This document shows, in pieces, positions 1-7,681 of a stretch of 64,000 nt of DNA. The stretch is from JAKACA01 sp050744865 (GTDB taxonomy: Bacteria > Actinomycetota > Acidimicrobiia > Acidimicrobiales > Bog-793), in NCBI GenBank assembly GCA_050744865.1, contig JBOGHW010000001.1, positions 29,848-93,847 of the forward strand, given 5' to 3'. The position numbers and the translations under genes are program-made. How positions within the stretch are numbered: the first letter of the stretch is position 1; every line of letters starts with the position of its first letter. The notes under the pieces were generated by a model that did no database searches, had not been told where the DNA came from, and saw only the letters and a program-made list of their open reading frames with translations.

Positions 1-416
1 TTGCCGTTGGTACCGGTTACCCCCGCCGTCTCGAGGCGGCCGGCGGGATCCTGCTGTGTGGCACAAGCGGCTAAAGCCATGGCGGCGCGGGCGCGCTCTG
101 GCCCGGCGACTAGTTGCGGCACCGAGGGCCTCAGGTCACCGAGAGGCCGTTCGCTCAGGAGGCACGAGGCGCCTGCAGCCACTGCCTGGGCGGCGAACTC
201 GTGCCCGTCTAGTGTCGCGCCTACCAGGCAACAGAACATGTCGCCCGGTTGTACGCGGCGGTGGTCGAATTGGACGTCCTGGACGGCGACTCCGGTGATG
301 TCCCCGAGTACCTCGACGGCGTCGAGCCGCCGGAGGACTTCGGAGAGGGCTACGGGCCGTCGTTCGGGAGGGCGTGCAAGTTGCGCCGCCATCGGCGGCG
401 GCTTGCCTGCGTTCAC
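1..416 (-). CDS. murE: UDP-N-acetylmuramyl tripeptide synthase, N-terminal part (cut by window edge)
   Basis: MurE adds the third stem-peptide residue (probably meso-diaminopimelate) to UDP-MurNAc-L-Ala-D-Glu in the cytoplasm. About 138 N-terminal residues are present: the Mur-ligase N-terminal domain, with a DVQFDHRRVQPGDMF segment that fits the MurE pattern, running up to VTGTNGK, the start of the ATP-binding loop, at the window edge. The GTG at 416 shares a GTGA overlap with the ftsI stop. An in-frame ATG at 392 is the alternative start, and neither has a clear Shine-Dalgarno. Position directly after ftsI is the usual division/cell-wall cluster order. The central and C-terminal domains lie outside the window. 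Confidence 0.9.
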   Translation of the reverse strand, partial: MNAGKPPPMAAQLARPPERRPVALSEVLRRLDAVEVLGDITGVAVQDVQFDHRRVQPGDMFCCLVGATLDGHEFAAQAVAAGASCLLSERPLGDLRPSVPQLVAGPERARAAMALAACATQQDPAGRLETAGVTGTNG

Positions 417-2350
417 GGCTTGGACGCGCCACTTTGTAGAGGCGAGATGTCGAAGTGCCGCAACGCATAGCTCATGATCGTCGAGAACACAGGTGCTGAT
501 GCCGATCCTCCGAAGAAGTCGTCCGGGTGGTCGAGCACGACGATGGCGGTGAGCTTGGGATCCTGGGCCGGCGCGAAGCCTACGAACGTTGCCATCCAGG
601 CCCCGGCGATGTAGCCGCCGTTGCCCGGAATCTGCGCCGTGCCGGTCTTGCCCGCAACCGTGTAACCGGGCACCTGGGCCTCGGTCGCCGTGCCGTCCGA
701 GGTGACCAGCTCCAGCATCGGGAGGATGTCGGCGGCTGTCGAGGCGTCGAGCACGCGATGGGTCTTGGCCATGGGGAGCACGTGTTGGGTCCCCGAAGGA
801 GAGACCGTGGCCTGCACCAAGCGGGGCGGCACGTACACGCCGCCGTTGGCAACGGCGTTATAGGCGTCGACGACCTGCATCGCCGTGACAGCTTCGCCTG
901 TCCCGATCGGGATGGTTCCCATGTCGGCCGCCGGCCAGGTGTTCTCGGCCGGCAAGATCCCCGCCGACTCGCCCGGCCACTCGAGGTCGGTCTTCTGGCC
1001 GTATCCGAGGTCCCAGAGATAGTGGTAGAGCAGTTGTGGGCCGAGGAGGTGGGCGATCTCGATGGTCCCGACGTTGGAGGACTGGGCGAGGATCTGGCTG
1101 ACAGGCAGTTGCTCTGTCGCGTGGTAGTCGGCGTCCTGGAACGGCCATCCACCGACGTAGATCGTGTAGGGCACGGTGAAGACCGAGGTCGGGGAAATCA
1201 GCCCCTGCTGCAGGGCTCCCGAGATCGTCGCCAGCTTCATCACGGACCCAGCCTGGTAGACGCTCGTGACCGCAGCGTTCTGCTCGGCCGGCACGACGCT
1301 GCCGTGCGGTCCCTTCGTGAGGTTGACCATGGCGAGGATGCCGCCGGTCTTGCTGTCGAGCACGACTACTGTCCCGCTGTCGGCGTGGGTGCTCTGGATC
1401 TGCGCAGCCAAGGCCTTCGTGGCCTCGAACTGGAGCGGTTCGTCGAGCGTGGTGACCAGGCCTTGGCCCTGCTGGGCGGCGACGACGTCCTGCGGGCCGT
1501 CTGGCAGATCCTGGCCTGCTGGCCCTGCGGCCACTTCCTCGTGGCCGGCGGTTCCCGCCAGAAGCCTCTGCTGGTCGTACTCGAGACCGGAGAGGCCGGT
1601 CCCGTCGAAGCCGACCTGTCCCAGGAGCGGAGTGAAAAGGTCGCCGTCCGGCTCGACGCGCTCTGGGTCGGCCACGAAGTTCACGTACGGCAGGTTCAGG
1701 CTCGACACCGCCGCCTCCTCGGACGCCGGTACCTGCCGGGCGAGGGTCAGGTAGCCGTTCTTCTCGTCGAGGAGGCCGTGAAGCTTGCCGACCGGGATCC
1801 CGAGCACTTTGGCGAGGTTGCTCTCGTCGTCCTGTGTCTTGGGCACCAGGTAGTCGTCCGCTACGACATCGACGCGCGGCACCGATGCCGCCAGCACATT
1901 GCCGTTGCGGTCGTAGATCGTGCCGCGCAGCGCCGGCAAAGTCGCCTTGTGATACAGCTCTGACTTCCCGTAGGCGGCGTAGTTTGCGGCGTTCAGGCCT
2001 TGGACCTCCACGACGCGGGCCAGCAGGGCGGCACCGGCACAACCGGCGATGCCGAAGACGATCTGGAGCCGCCGCCGGTGGTTGGGTGTGCGGACCTTGC
2101 GGATAGGGGTGACCTTGGGAGCGGCCCGTCGCCGGCTGGTGGCAGGCGGTGCGGCGGTGCGAGGGGTGCGGTGGGGCCTTCGGACCGGAGAGGCTGGCTT
2201 TGCCGGCGGCCGGCGCTCCCTCCTCACTGACCCGAGGGGGACACCGGCTGTCACCGGGTAGGCGACGCCACGGATGGTTGCCGGGCGCGCTGCCGCCTGG
2301 GCGCGCGGGCGTGCCCGGTCGCCGGGCCTGTCCGACCGCCGGTCGCTCAC
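413..2350 (-). CDS. ftsI: Peptidoglycan transpeptidase FtsI (PBP3)
   Basis: This is a class B penicillin-binding protein of 645 residues that cross-links septal peptidoglycan. Residues 1-95 form a long basic, proline-rich cytoplasmic tail, followed by one membrane anchor (about 96-116) and the pedestal/dimerisation domain (about 136-300). The transpeptidase domain shows all three signatures: SVMK with nucleophile Ser369 and Lys372, SSN at 424-426, and KTGT at 568-571. The start ATG overlaps the ftsL stop by 4 bp, and the stop overlaps the murE GTG, so translation is probably coupled. The cytoplasmic tail is longer than the short tail of enterobacterial FtsI, as is common in actinobacteria. 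Confidence 0.95.
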   Translation of the reverse strand: MSDRRSDRPGDRARPRAQAAARPATIRGVAYPVTAGVPLGSVRRERRPPAKPASPVRRPHRTPRTAAPPATSRRRAAPKVTPIRKVRTPNHRRRLQIVFGIAGCAGAALLARVVEVQGLNAANYAAYGKSELYHKATLPALRGTIYDRNGNVLAASVPRVDVVADDYLVPKTQDDESNLAKVLGIPVGKLHGLLDEKNGYLTLARQVPASEEAAVSSLNLPYVNFVADPERVEPDGDLFTPLLGQVGFDGTGLSGLEYDQQRLLAGTAGHEEVAAGPAGQDLPDGPQDVVAAQQGQGLVTTLDEPLQFEATKALAAQIQSTHADSGTVVVLDSKTGGILAMVNLTKGPHGSVVPAEQNAAVTSVYQAGSVMKLATISGALQQGLISPTSVFTVPYTIYVGGWPFQDADYHATEQLPVSQILAQSSNVGTIEIAHLLGPQLLYHYLWDLGYGQKTDLEWPGESAGILPAENTWPAADMGTIPIGTGEAVTAMQVVDAYNAVANGGVYVPPRLVQATVSPSGTQHVLPMAKTHRVLDASTAADILPMLELVTSDGTATEAQVPGYTVAGKTGTAQIPGNGGYIAGAWMATFVGFAPAQDPKLTAIVVLDHPDDFFGGSASAPVFSTIMSYALRHFDISPLQSGASKP

Positions 2351-2838
2351 GGCCCGGAGCCGGTCGACGACGACGCTCTGATCCCGGCAACAGGCGCAAC
2401 GGTGCCCGGCTTGTGCGACTGCAGGACGCTCTTGCCCGGATTGACCGGAGACAAGTAGCTGACCGCCGGCGGCGTCACCATGTGAAGCTCGGTCTCGGCG
2501 ATTGAGAGGATCCTCGAAGGGGCCGTCAACTGCGCTTTCTGCAGCTGCAGGTTCTGCTGAGTCTGCAGGGCGGCAACTATCCGGCTCTGAGCCGAGTCGG
2601 TGCGCACCTGGTCAGCCGCCACAAGGGCGTGGCCGATGGCGGCGATCATGAGCGGGACGGCCACGCACAGCGCCGACAGCGCCAGCAGGACTCTGGCTTG
2701 GCGCCGGCGCGCCCGCTCGAGGACGTGACGCCGGTCGAGCACGCCCAGACCCGGCCGCTGCTCCCGGCGAGGGGCCTGGTCCGGCTGAGTCCTGGCGTTC
2801 GCCCCGTTCTTGCGCACAACGGCATGGTTCGTGGCCAT
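2347..2838 (-). CDS. ftsL: FtsL-like septum formation protein
   Basis: This small bitopic protein (163 residues) has a basic N-terminus (1-50), one hydrophobic helix (about 51-75) and a Gln/Ala/Leu-rich coiled-coil stretch (about 80-115), which is the FtsL/DivIC layout. FtsL recruits FtsI and FtsW to the divisome. Sequence identity in this family is low, so the call rests on topology and on position between rsmH and ftsI. The ATG at 2838 shares its first base with the rsmH stop (TGATG) and has a strong GGAGG upstream. The longer open frame to 3048 overlaps rsmH and is rejected. Confidence 0.85.
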   Translation of the reverse strand: MATNHAVVRKNGANARTQPDQAPRREQRPGLGVLDRRHVLERARRRQARVLLALSALCVAVPLMIAAIGHALVAADQVRTDSAQSRIVAALQTQQNLQLQKAQLTAPSRILSIAETELHMVTPPAVSYLSPVNPGKSVLQSHKPGTVAPVAGIRASSSTGSGP

Positions 2839-3851
2839 CAGGCCTCCTCCGGAGTCTCTGCGAGGGCGTCCCACCGGGGGTGCCCGAAGGGAGCGTCGAG
2901 CCGCTCGACGGCCCGCAGGCGGGCGCTCGCCGAACGCTGATTGGCCGCCTGCTCGGCCGCAGAGGGCAGCCTCGCTCCCCTGTTGAGCAAGCGGACCGCT
3001 GGCACCGCACCACAGACGCACGGCAGGTGGGCCGGGCACGTGCACCATCCGGCTGAAGCCGCCAGGAAGTGGGCTTTCACCATCCGGTCCTCGCCCGAGT
3101 GGTACGCCAGCACCACGCAGCGGCCGCCCGGGGTGAGGATCGACATGGCTTGGTCGAGCGTCGGCCCGAGGACCTCGAGCTCAGCGTTCACGGCTATGCG
3201 AAGACCCTGGAAGACGCGCCTAGCGGGATGGCCGCCGTGGTGCCGAGCCGCAGCCGGCAGCGCGTACTTGACGACGTCGGCAAGTTGGGTGGTCGTGGTG
3301 ATCGGCCGCCCGGCCACGATCGCCTCGGCAATCCGCACGGCGAACCGTGTCTCGCCGTTGGCCGACAGCAGCCGTACCAGGTCGTCGACAGAGAGCTCGT
3401 CGACCAGCTGGGCGGCCGTGATGCCAGACGTCTGGTCCATCCTCATGTCGAGAGGTCCGTCGAACCGGTAGGAGAAGCCACGCCCGGGCTCGTCGAACTG
3501 CCTCGAGCTCACTCCCAGGTCGAACAACACGCCTGCGACCGGCTCACTCCCCGCCACGGCGTCGAGCACCTCGCCGAGCCTGTCGAAGCGGGCTTGCACC
3601 ACTCGGGCCCGCGCCCCGAAGCCGGCCAGCAGAGCGGTTGCCGCCGAGACCGCTTCGGGGTCCCTGTCCAGCCCGACCAGGCGATGGCGCGGAGAAGCCG
3701 CCAGCAGGGCGGCTGCGTGCCCGCCGCCTCCGACGGTGAGGTCCAGCAACACACCGCCCGGTGTAGCTGTCAACAGCTCGACCACTTCGGCCAACATCAC
3801 AGGCTTGTGGGCGAAGCCTTCTGGCTCCGGAGCGCTGCTGTCCCGGGTCAT
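2838..3851 (-). CDS. rsmH: 16S rRNA (cytosine1402-N4)-methyltransferase RsmH
   Basis: RsmH (MraW) uses S-adenosylmethionine to methylate N4 of C1402 in the decoding centre of 16S rRNA. The 337-residue protein has the SAM-binding DLTVGGGGH at 37-45 and the family block VLFDLGVSSRQFDEPGRGFS. The ATG at 3851 gives the expected N-terminus (MTRDSSAPEPEGFAHKPVML) and is preceded by a G-rich stretch. A 156-nt longer open frame reaching 4007 would nearly touch mraZ and carries no family similarity. The stop is fused to the ftsL start, so the two are cotranslated. Confidence 0.95.
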   Translation of the reverse strand: MTRDSSAPEPEGFAHKPVMLAEVVELLTATPGGVLLDLTVGGGGHAAALLAASPRHRLVGLDRDPEAVSAATALLAGFGARARVVQARFDRLGEVLDAVAGSEPVAGVLFDLGVSSRQFDEPGRGFSYRFDGPLDMRMDQTSGITAAQLVDELSVDDLVRLLSANGETRFAVRIAEAIVAGRPITTTTQLADVVKYALPAAARHHGGHPARRVFQGLRIAVNAELEVLGPTLDQAMSILTPGGRCVVLAYHSGEDRMVKAHFLAASAGWCTCPAHLPCVCGAVPAVRLLNRGARLPSAAEQAANQRSASARLRAVERLDAPFGHPRWDALAETPEEA

Positions 3852-4003
3852 CCGCAGCCCCCCAGCACACTGGCGCCGCGGGCGCGACACCAAGCGGGGA
3901 TGGCTTGCATAGGCGGAGAGGGTTGATCCATCCGGCGCGCCGGCCAAGGGGCTGCGGATGACCCGGGACGATGAGGTTGACCAACGAGGCGATGGGACAC
4001 GGG

Positions 4004-4417
4004 TCACGGCTCCTCGCTTCCGGCGGCGCCGTCAAGGGCGGCCCAAGCCCGCTTGGACCACAGCTCGAGGCGGTCGTAGACACCCACGAAGAGGACGTCG
4101 CCAGTGATGTCGGCACTTCCGGCGAGGGCTTGGGGAATGGCTATACGACCCTGCGAGTCGACTTTGAACTCGAAGACCTTGGCGAACCACTTCCTGACCT
4201 GAATGCGGGCTTCGCGGCTGGAAGTCTCGCGATCGTGCTGGCGCCGGGACTCTTCCCTGAACTCAGCTTCGGTCCACAGGCAGATACAGCCGTCCTCGCC
4301 TGGTGCCAGGTAGCCCTGCGGCTCGAAGTACCCCCGCAGGCGCGACGGCAGGATGACCCTCGACTTCGAGTCGAGGGACCTCTCGTAGCTGCTGACGAAC
4401 GATTGGCCCAATTCCAA
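4004..4417 (-). CDS. mraZ: Transcriptional regulator MraZ
   Basis: MraZ is the DNA-binding first protein of the division and cell-wall cluster and represses its own operon in other bacteria. Two AbrB-like halves are visible, each with the family signature: YERSLDSKSRVILPSRLR near the N-terminus and VDSQGRIAIPQAL in the second half. The start is uncertain. TTG at 4417 (137 residues) has a GGAGAG nine bases upstream and gives a near-normal family length. An ATG at 4483 would add 22 residues without family similarity and would place the putative operator repeats inside the coding region. Downstream rsmH starts 152 bp away. Confidence 0.9.
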   Translation of the reverse strand: MELGQSFVSSYERSLDSKSRVILPSRLRGYFEPQGYLAPGEDGCICLWTEAEFREESRRQHDRETSSREARIQVRKWFAKVFEFKVDSQGRIAIPQALAGSADITGDVLFVGVYDRLELWSKRAWAALDGAAGSEEP

Positions 4418-4441
4418 GACTGCCGGCTCTCCCCAGTGGGC

Positions 4442-4471
4442 CAGGCCTCCACTGGCCTCCACTGACCCCCA
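4442..4471 (-). promoter_or_regulatory. Candidate MraZ operator (10-bp period TGG repeats)
   Basis: On the minus strand TGGGGG, TGGAGG and TGGAGG begin at 4471, 4461 and 4451, exactly 10 bp apart, with a further TGG at 4443. MraZ of E. coli is known to bind TGGG-type direct repeats spaced at 10 bp upstream of mraZ. The spacing fits exactly; the sequence fits loosely because two copies have A in place of the fourth-position G. The site is about 25 bp upstream of the TTG start at 4417. Confidence 0.45.
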
Positions 4472-4515
4472 CCCTAGGCTCATCAGCCCCCACCGTCAAC
4501 CACCCGCCCGACAGG

Positions 4516-5316
4516 TCATGACCGGTTGCCCTCTCCTCCCGCCGGGTCTCGTCCACCAGGCAGGTGGTGCAGGACTGCTTCGGTGAGACCAGCCGCCACG
4601 TCCGGCCCGCCGGGCACGGCCACGGCCGCCGCATCGAGCCAGGAGGCCGCATCGTGGCGCCGGCTCGGATCCGCCAGTAGCAGGCCGAGCTCTCCCGGTC
4701 CTCCGGCACCGACGTCGAGCATCACCATCGAGTAGAACCAGGCGCCCGCCCTGTCGCGGCGCTGCGCAATGCCCACCGCCTTGCGGCCGCCCACGGTCAC
4801 TTCCGAGGCACCGATACCACCAAAGCACAGCAGCCTCGACCACGTGCCCTGCTCGCGTGGGCCGGCAGCCGGCCGCCTCGGCTCAGCTGTCGAGACCGAG
4901 CCGGCGCCGGGTCCGAGGAGCTCGTGGCGCGACTGGAGTGCCGACACCCAGATGGCGCCCACCACCGAGAACGAGCGGACCACGTCGGCGTCGAGCAGCG
5001 GGTCACCACGCGGCAGGAAGAAGTCGATCCACACTTGGGCGCCCGGTCTCACGAGCACGGCACCGCCACCACTGCGCCGGCGCGTCACCTCAAGTCCATG
5101 CCGGTGGCAGGCCGCCTCGTCGAAGTCGCTCGCAGGCTGCGTGCTTCCGAGCACGACGGCACCTGACGTCGGGTGGCGCACGGCGGCGACGCGCCGCTCG
5201 CCGACGAGCGCGGGATCGCCGTCGTGGATTCCCGCTGCCGGTGCCTGGACGTGCACGACCGTCCACCTCTCGGCCGGCCGGGTTTGCCCCGAGCCGGTGG
5301 AGACCGCTGCGCTCAA
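4516..5316 (-). CDS. Lipoate-protein ligase A-like protein
   Basis: This 266-residue protein belongs to the BPL/LplA/LipB fold family, which attaches or transfers lipoyl or octanoyl groups to lysines of 2-oxoacid dehydrogenases and GcvH. The LplA-type RRRSGGGAV is at 79-87 and the lysine-bearing GGRKAVGIAQRR block is at about 176-187 (Lys179 is the likely adenylate-contacting lysine). A family C-terminal accessory domain is not obvious. It lies 4 bp after the HNH nuclease gene in the same direction and about 100 bp before mraZ. Lipoyl versus octanoyl substrate cannot be decided from sequence. Confidence 0.75.
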   Translation of the reverse strand: MSAAVSTGSGQTRPAERWTVVHVQAPAAGIHDGDPALVGERRVAAVRHPTSGAVVLGSTQPASDFDEAACHRHGLEVTRRRSGGGAVLVRPGAQVWIDFFLPRGDPLLDADVVRSFSVVGAIWVSALQSRHELLGPGAGSVSTAEPRRPAAGPREQGTWSRLLCFGGIGASEVTVGGRKAVGIAQRRDRAGAWFYSMVMLDVGAGGPGELGLLLADPSRRHDAASWLDAAAVAVPGGPDVAAGLTEAVLHHLPGGRDPAGGEGNRS

Positions 5317-5320
5317 CTGC

Positions 5321-5839
5321 TCAGACCGCGACCGCCTTGTCGAGTGCCGGAGCGACGTAAGGCTCCCACTCGACCCGGACCTCGCCGCTTGCCGCCAGCA
5401 ACCAGAGGCGCGAACGTGGTGCCCGCGGCTGGCGGGCCAGGCGCAGCGTGGTCTCCTCTAGGAGCCTGTCCTCCTTGCGCGTGTTGCAGCGGCGGCAGCA
5501 GGCAACCACGTTCTCCCACGAGTGGGTGCCACCGCGACTGCGCGGCACGACGTGATCGATGTTCTCAGCTTGGGCGCCGCAGTACTGGCAGCTGTGGCCG
5601 TCTCGAACGAAGACAGATCGCCTCGTCACCGCCACGCGGGTCTGGTGGGGAACGTGGACGTAATGGACCAGGCGGACGACAGAAGGTTCGGCAAATGCCC
5701 TCGTGGCGGAGTGAAGCTCGCTTCCCGTGGACTCGACCAGGATCGCCTTGTCGGACAGCACCAGCACCAGCGCCCGACGGGCGGTGACGACCGCTAGTGG
5801 CTCGAAGGAGGCATTCAGTACGAGCGCGCGGTCGGACAC
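5321..5839 (-). CDS. HNH endonuclease
   Basis: This 172-residue HNH nuclease belongs to the small chromosomal type common in actinobacteria. The N-terminal half (MSDRALVLNASFEPLAVV) is the usual family start. The nuclease module has a zinc knuckle of Cys84/Cys87 with Cys115/Cys118 and the ββα-metal core with Asp95-His96, Asn110 and Asn119. Its target is unknown, and similar proteins are not tied to a restriction system. No methyltransferase or specificity gene is next to it, so a housekeeping or repair role is as likely as defence. Confidence 0.85.
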   Translation of the reverse strand: MSDRALVLNASFEPLAVVTARRALVLVLSDKAILVESTGSELHSATRAFAEPSVVRLVHYVHVPHQTRVAVTRRSVFVRDGHSCQYCGAQAENIDHVVPRSRGGTHSWENVVACCRRCNTRKEDRLLEETTLRLARQPRAPRSRLWLLAASGEVRVEWEPYVAPALDKAVAV

Positions 5840-5911
5840 GTCAGCCCCTGGGGCGCTCTCTGAGTCTTTGGCGTCTTTGGCCCGCTGGCACGCTGTGACG
5901 ATACCCCAGCG

Positions 5912-6226
5912 TCACGGCCTTCCGGCGCGATCCCTGAGACGCCTGCCGTCGGCTGACATGCGCTGAAGACTTGCCCGCTCGCGGCGGCACCACTCGAGCC
6001 AGGCGATCGTGTCCTCGGCCGGAGGACGGGCACGAGAGCTCCCGTAAGCGGTTTCCATGCGGAACTCGACCCACTTCCTGGCGGGCAACGGCAGCGGCGG
6101 CCACCGTCTCCACCATCGCCGACCCACCAGCGCATGCAACTCGACGACGGCTGTCGCCCACAAACCCGGCCGCCGCCCTACCGCGGCCACCGACTCGAGC
6201 CACCAGCCGCGCCGGCTCCGGCTCAC
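5912..6226 (-). CDS. Small conserved hypothetical protein
   Basis: This 104-residue protein of unknown function is Trp- and Arg-rich. Its start is RGWWLESVAAVGRRPGLW, followed by RRWWRRWPPLPLPARKWVEFRMETAYG and a charged C-terminus with DTIAWLEWCRRER. The pattern (WWRR, PPLPLP, FRxxTAYG, WLEWCR) looks like a family I recall beside actinobacterial sugar-kinase genes, but no function is known to me. The start is set by a GTGA overlap with the ROK kinase stop at 6223-6226, which makes it real rather than a shadow frame. It is probably soluble. Confidence 0.6.
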   Translation of the reverse strand: MSRSRRGWWLESVAAVGRRPGLWATAVVELHALVGRRWWRRWPPLPLPARKWVEFRMETAYGSSRARPPAEDTIAWLEWCRRERASLQRMSADGRRLRDRAGRP

Positions 6227-7146
6227 GGCTTGCCCACTCCCCCGGCGGCCGCCCAGCCGAGCGCCGCCGCCCCGACAAGGGGGGCAACCTCGCCGAGGGC
6301 GGCGGGCTCTACCCGGCAACCGCGCGAGTACGAGAGCCTGGCAACCTCATGCGCCTCTCGCTGGGCCGCCAGGAAGAACCTCGTGCCGAAGCCGAGGGCG
6401 ACACTGCCGGCAATGACGGCCAGCTCGAGATCGAGGAGGTTGGCAACGGACCCGACAGCTCGCCCGACGAGCATCCCGGCTCGGTCGATCACTTCGATGC
6501 TCGCCTGTGCAGGCGGTTCGAGGGTGGTGGCGGCGATGCTCGTGCCGGACGCCTCGGCCTCCAGGCAGCCGCGGGCGCCGCACTCGCACAGGCGCCCACC
6601 CGGTTCGACGATGACATGCCCGATGTGCCCGGCGTTACCCGATGCCCCTTCGAGGAGCCGGCCGTCGAGCACGATCCCGCCACCGATTCCGGTCGACACC
6701 ACCATCCCGATGAAGTTGCGGCATCCCTTGGCAGCCCCGAGCCAGCCCTCCCCAAGGGCTAGCGCCTTTGCATCGTTGTCGATCCTGACCGGGACTCGCT
6801 TGGTCTGCTCCGAGCCCTCCAGGTGCTCGGCCAGCCGGCGCGCGAGCGGGAAACCCCGCCAGGCGGGAATGTTGAGAGGAGACACACGCTCACCGGATGC
6901 TGTCATCGGGCCGCCACAACCTACGCCGCATGCCGCTATGTCGGCCCGCATCGCAGCTTCGATGACGGCTATGTCTACGAGGTCCGCCAACACCCGCCAC
7001 AACGCTTCGCCGTCAGTGGCACGAGGCGTGCTTACCCTGTCCCTCCAGACGACAGTCCCAGCCCTGTCGACGAGACCGGCGGCGAGCTTGGTACCACCGA
7101 TGTCTACGGCAAGGCAAAGCTCACCCGGGTCTTGGGGCCCCGGCAG
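6223..7146 (-). CDS. ROK family sugar kinase (glucokinase-like), start codon unclear
   Basis: ROK proteins phosphorylate hexoses or act as sugar-responsive repressors. No HTH is present here, so a kinase is likely. The open frame carries the N-terminal phosphate-binding VDIGGTK, the sugar-contacting ASGNAGHIGHVIVEPGG and the zinc-binding CECGARGC. It is about 307 residues if read from 7146. No ATG, GTG or TTG lies in frame between the TAG at 7149-7147 and TTG7002, and TTG7002 would delete the DIGGTK motif. Either the CTG at 7146 is used or a base is missing near the out-of-frame GTG at 7124. The gene begins just after DUF3040 and overlaps the small gene downstream by 4 bp. Confidence 0.8.
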   Translation of the reverse strand: MPGPQDPGELCLAVDIGGTKLAAGLVDRAGTVVWRDRVSTPRATDGEALWRVLADLVDIAVIEAAMRADIAACGVGCGGPMTASGERVSPLNIPAWRGFPLARRLAEHLEGSEQTKRVPVRIDNDAKALALGEGWLGAAKGCRNFIGMVVSTGIGGGIVLDGRLLEGASGNAGHIGHVIVEPGGRLCECGARGCLEAEASGTSIAATTLEPPAQASIEVIDRAGMLVGRAVGSVANLLDLELAVIAGSVALGFGTRFFLAAQREAHEVARLSYSRGCRVEPAALGEVAPLVGAAALGWAAAGGVGKP

Positions 7147-7160
7147 CTACTTCTGCTCGC

Positions 7161-7529
7161 TCAGTCGTGGTGCCCGAAACGAGAGCGCATACGACGCCTC
7201 ATCTCCGACCACTCCCCGTTCCCGGGGTGGGCTCGTAAACGCATGTGCGGGGTGTGCGAGGCCCCTGACTGGTGGATGTACTGGGCGCCCACGAGCGTGG
7301 CTATCAACATGATGAAGAAGCCCACCGAGGCCAGAGCCACCGAGAAACGAAAAGTGACCATCATCAGCGTGCAGCCGGCGACGAACCCGACGATCGCCCA
7401 TCTGGCGCCCTTGGCGGCGTCGAGGCGGTGGGAGTGATGGTCTACGCGAGCGACGAACTCGCGATCGTTCTCGCGGAGCGTCTGTTCCATCTCCTGGAGG
7501 ATTCTCTGTTCATGTTCGGATAGCGGCAT
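7161..7529 (-). CDS. DUF3040 membrane protein
   Basis: This 122-residue protein has the classic DUF3040 start, MPLSEHEQRILQEMEQTL. Two hydrophobic helices (about 43-62 and 64-82) are joined by a short turn and followed by a basic, His-containing tail. DUF3040 is restricted to actinobacteria and its function is unknown; in other genomes it sits near division-cluster genes. This gene precedes the ROK kinase in the same direction with about 14 bp between stop and the first kinase codon. Confidence 0.85.
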   Translation of the reverse strand: MPLSEHEQRILQEMEQTLRENDREFVARVDHHSHRLDAAKGARWAIVGFVAGCTLMMVTFRFSVALASVGFFIMLIATLVGAQYIHQSGASHTPHMRLRAHPGNGEWSEMRRRMRSRFGHHD

Positions 7530-7681
7530 CCTTCAACCCACCCCTGCAGGCCGGGACGATCTTTCGTACACCACCCGGAGCGCCCGGGCGGCACCTGTCG
7601 ACCTTAGTCCCTCAGCGCCGGACCGGTGCTCGGTCATGAGAAGATTTTGGCATAGCCGGAGCGCCTCGACAATGGCATGTG

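Noticed and set aside
527..1963. Long plus-strand open frame of 478 codons
   Set aside because: It lies antisense to ftsI in a GC-rich gene, with no RBS or family motif; a shadow frame.
5321..5839. Restriction-modification or defence island around the HNH nuclease
   Set aside because: No methyltransferase, specificity or other defence gene is adjacent, and the gene sits among housekeeping genes.
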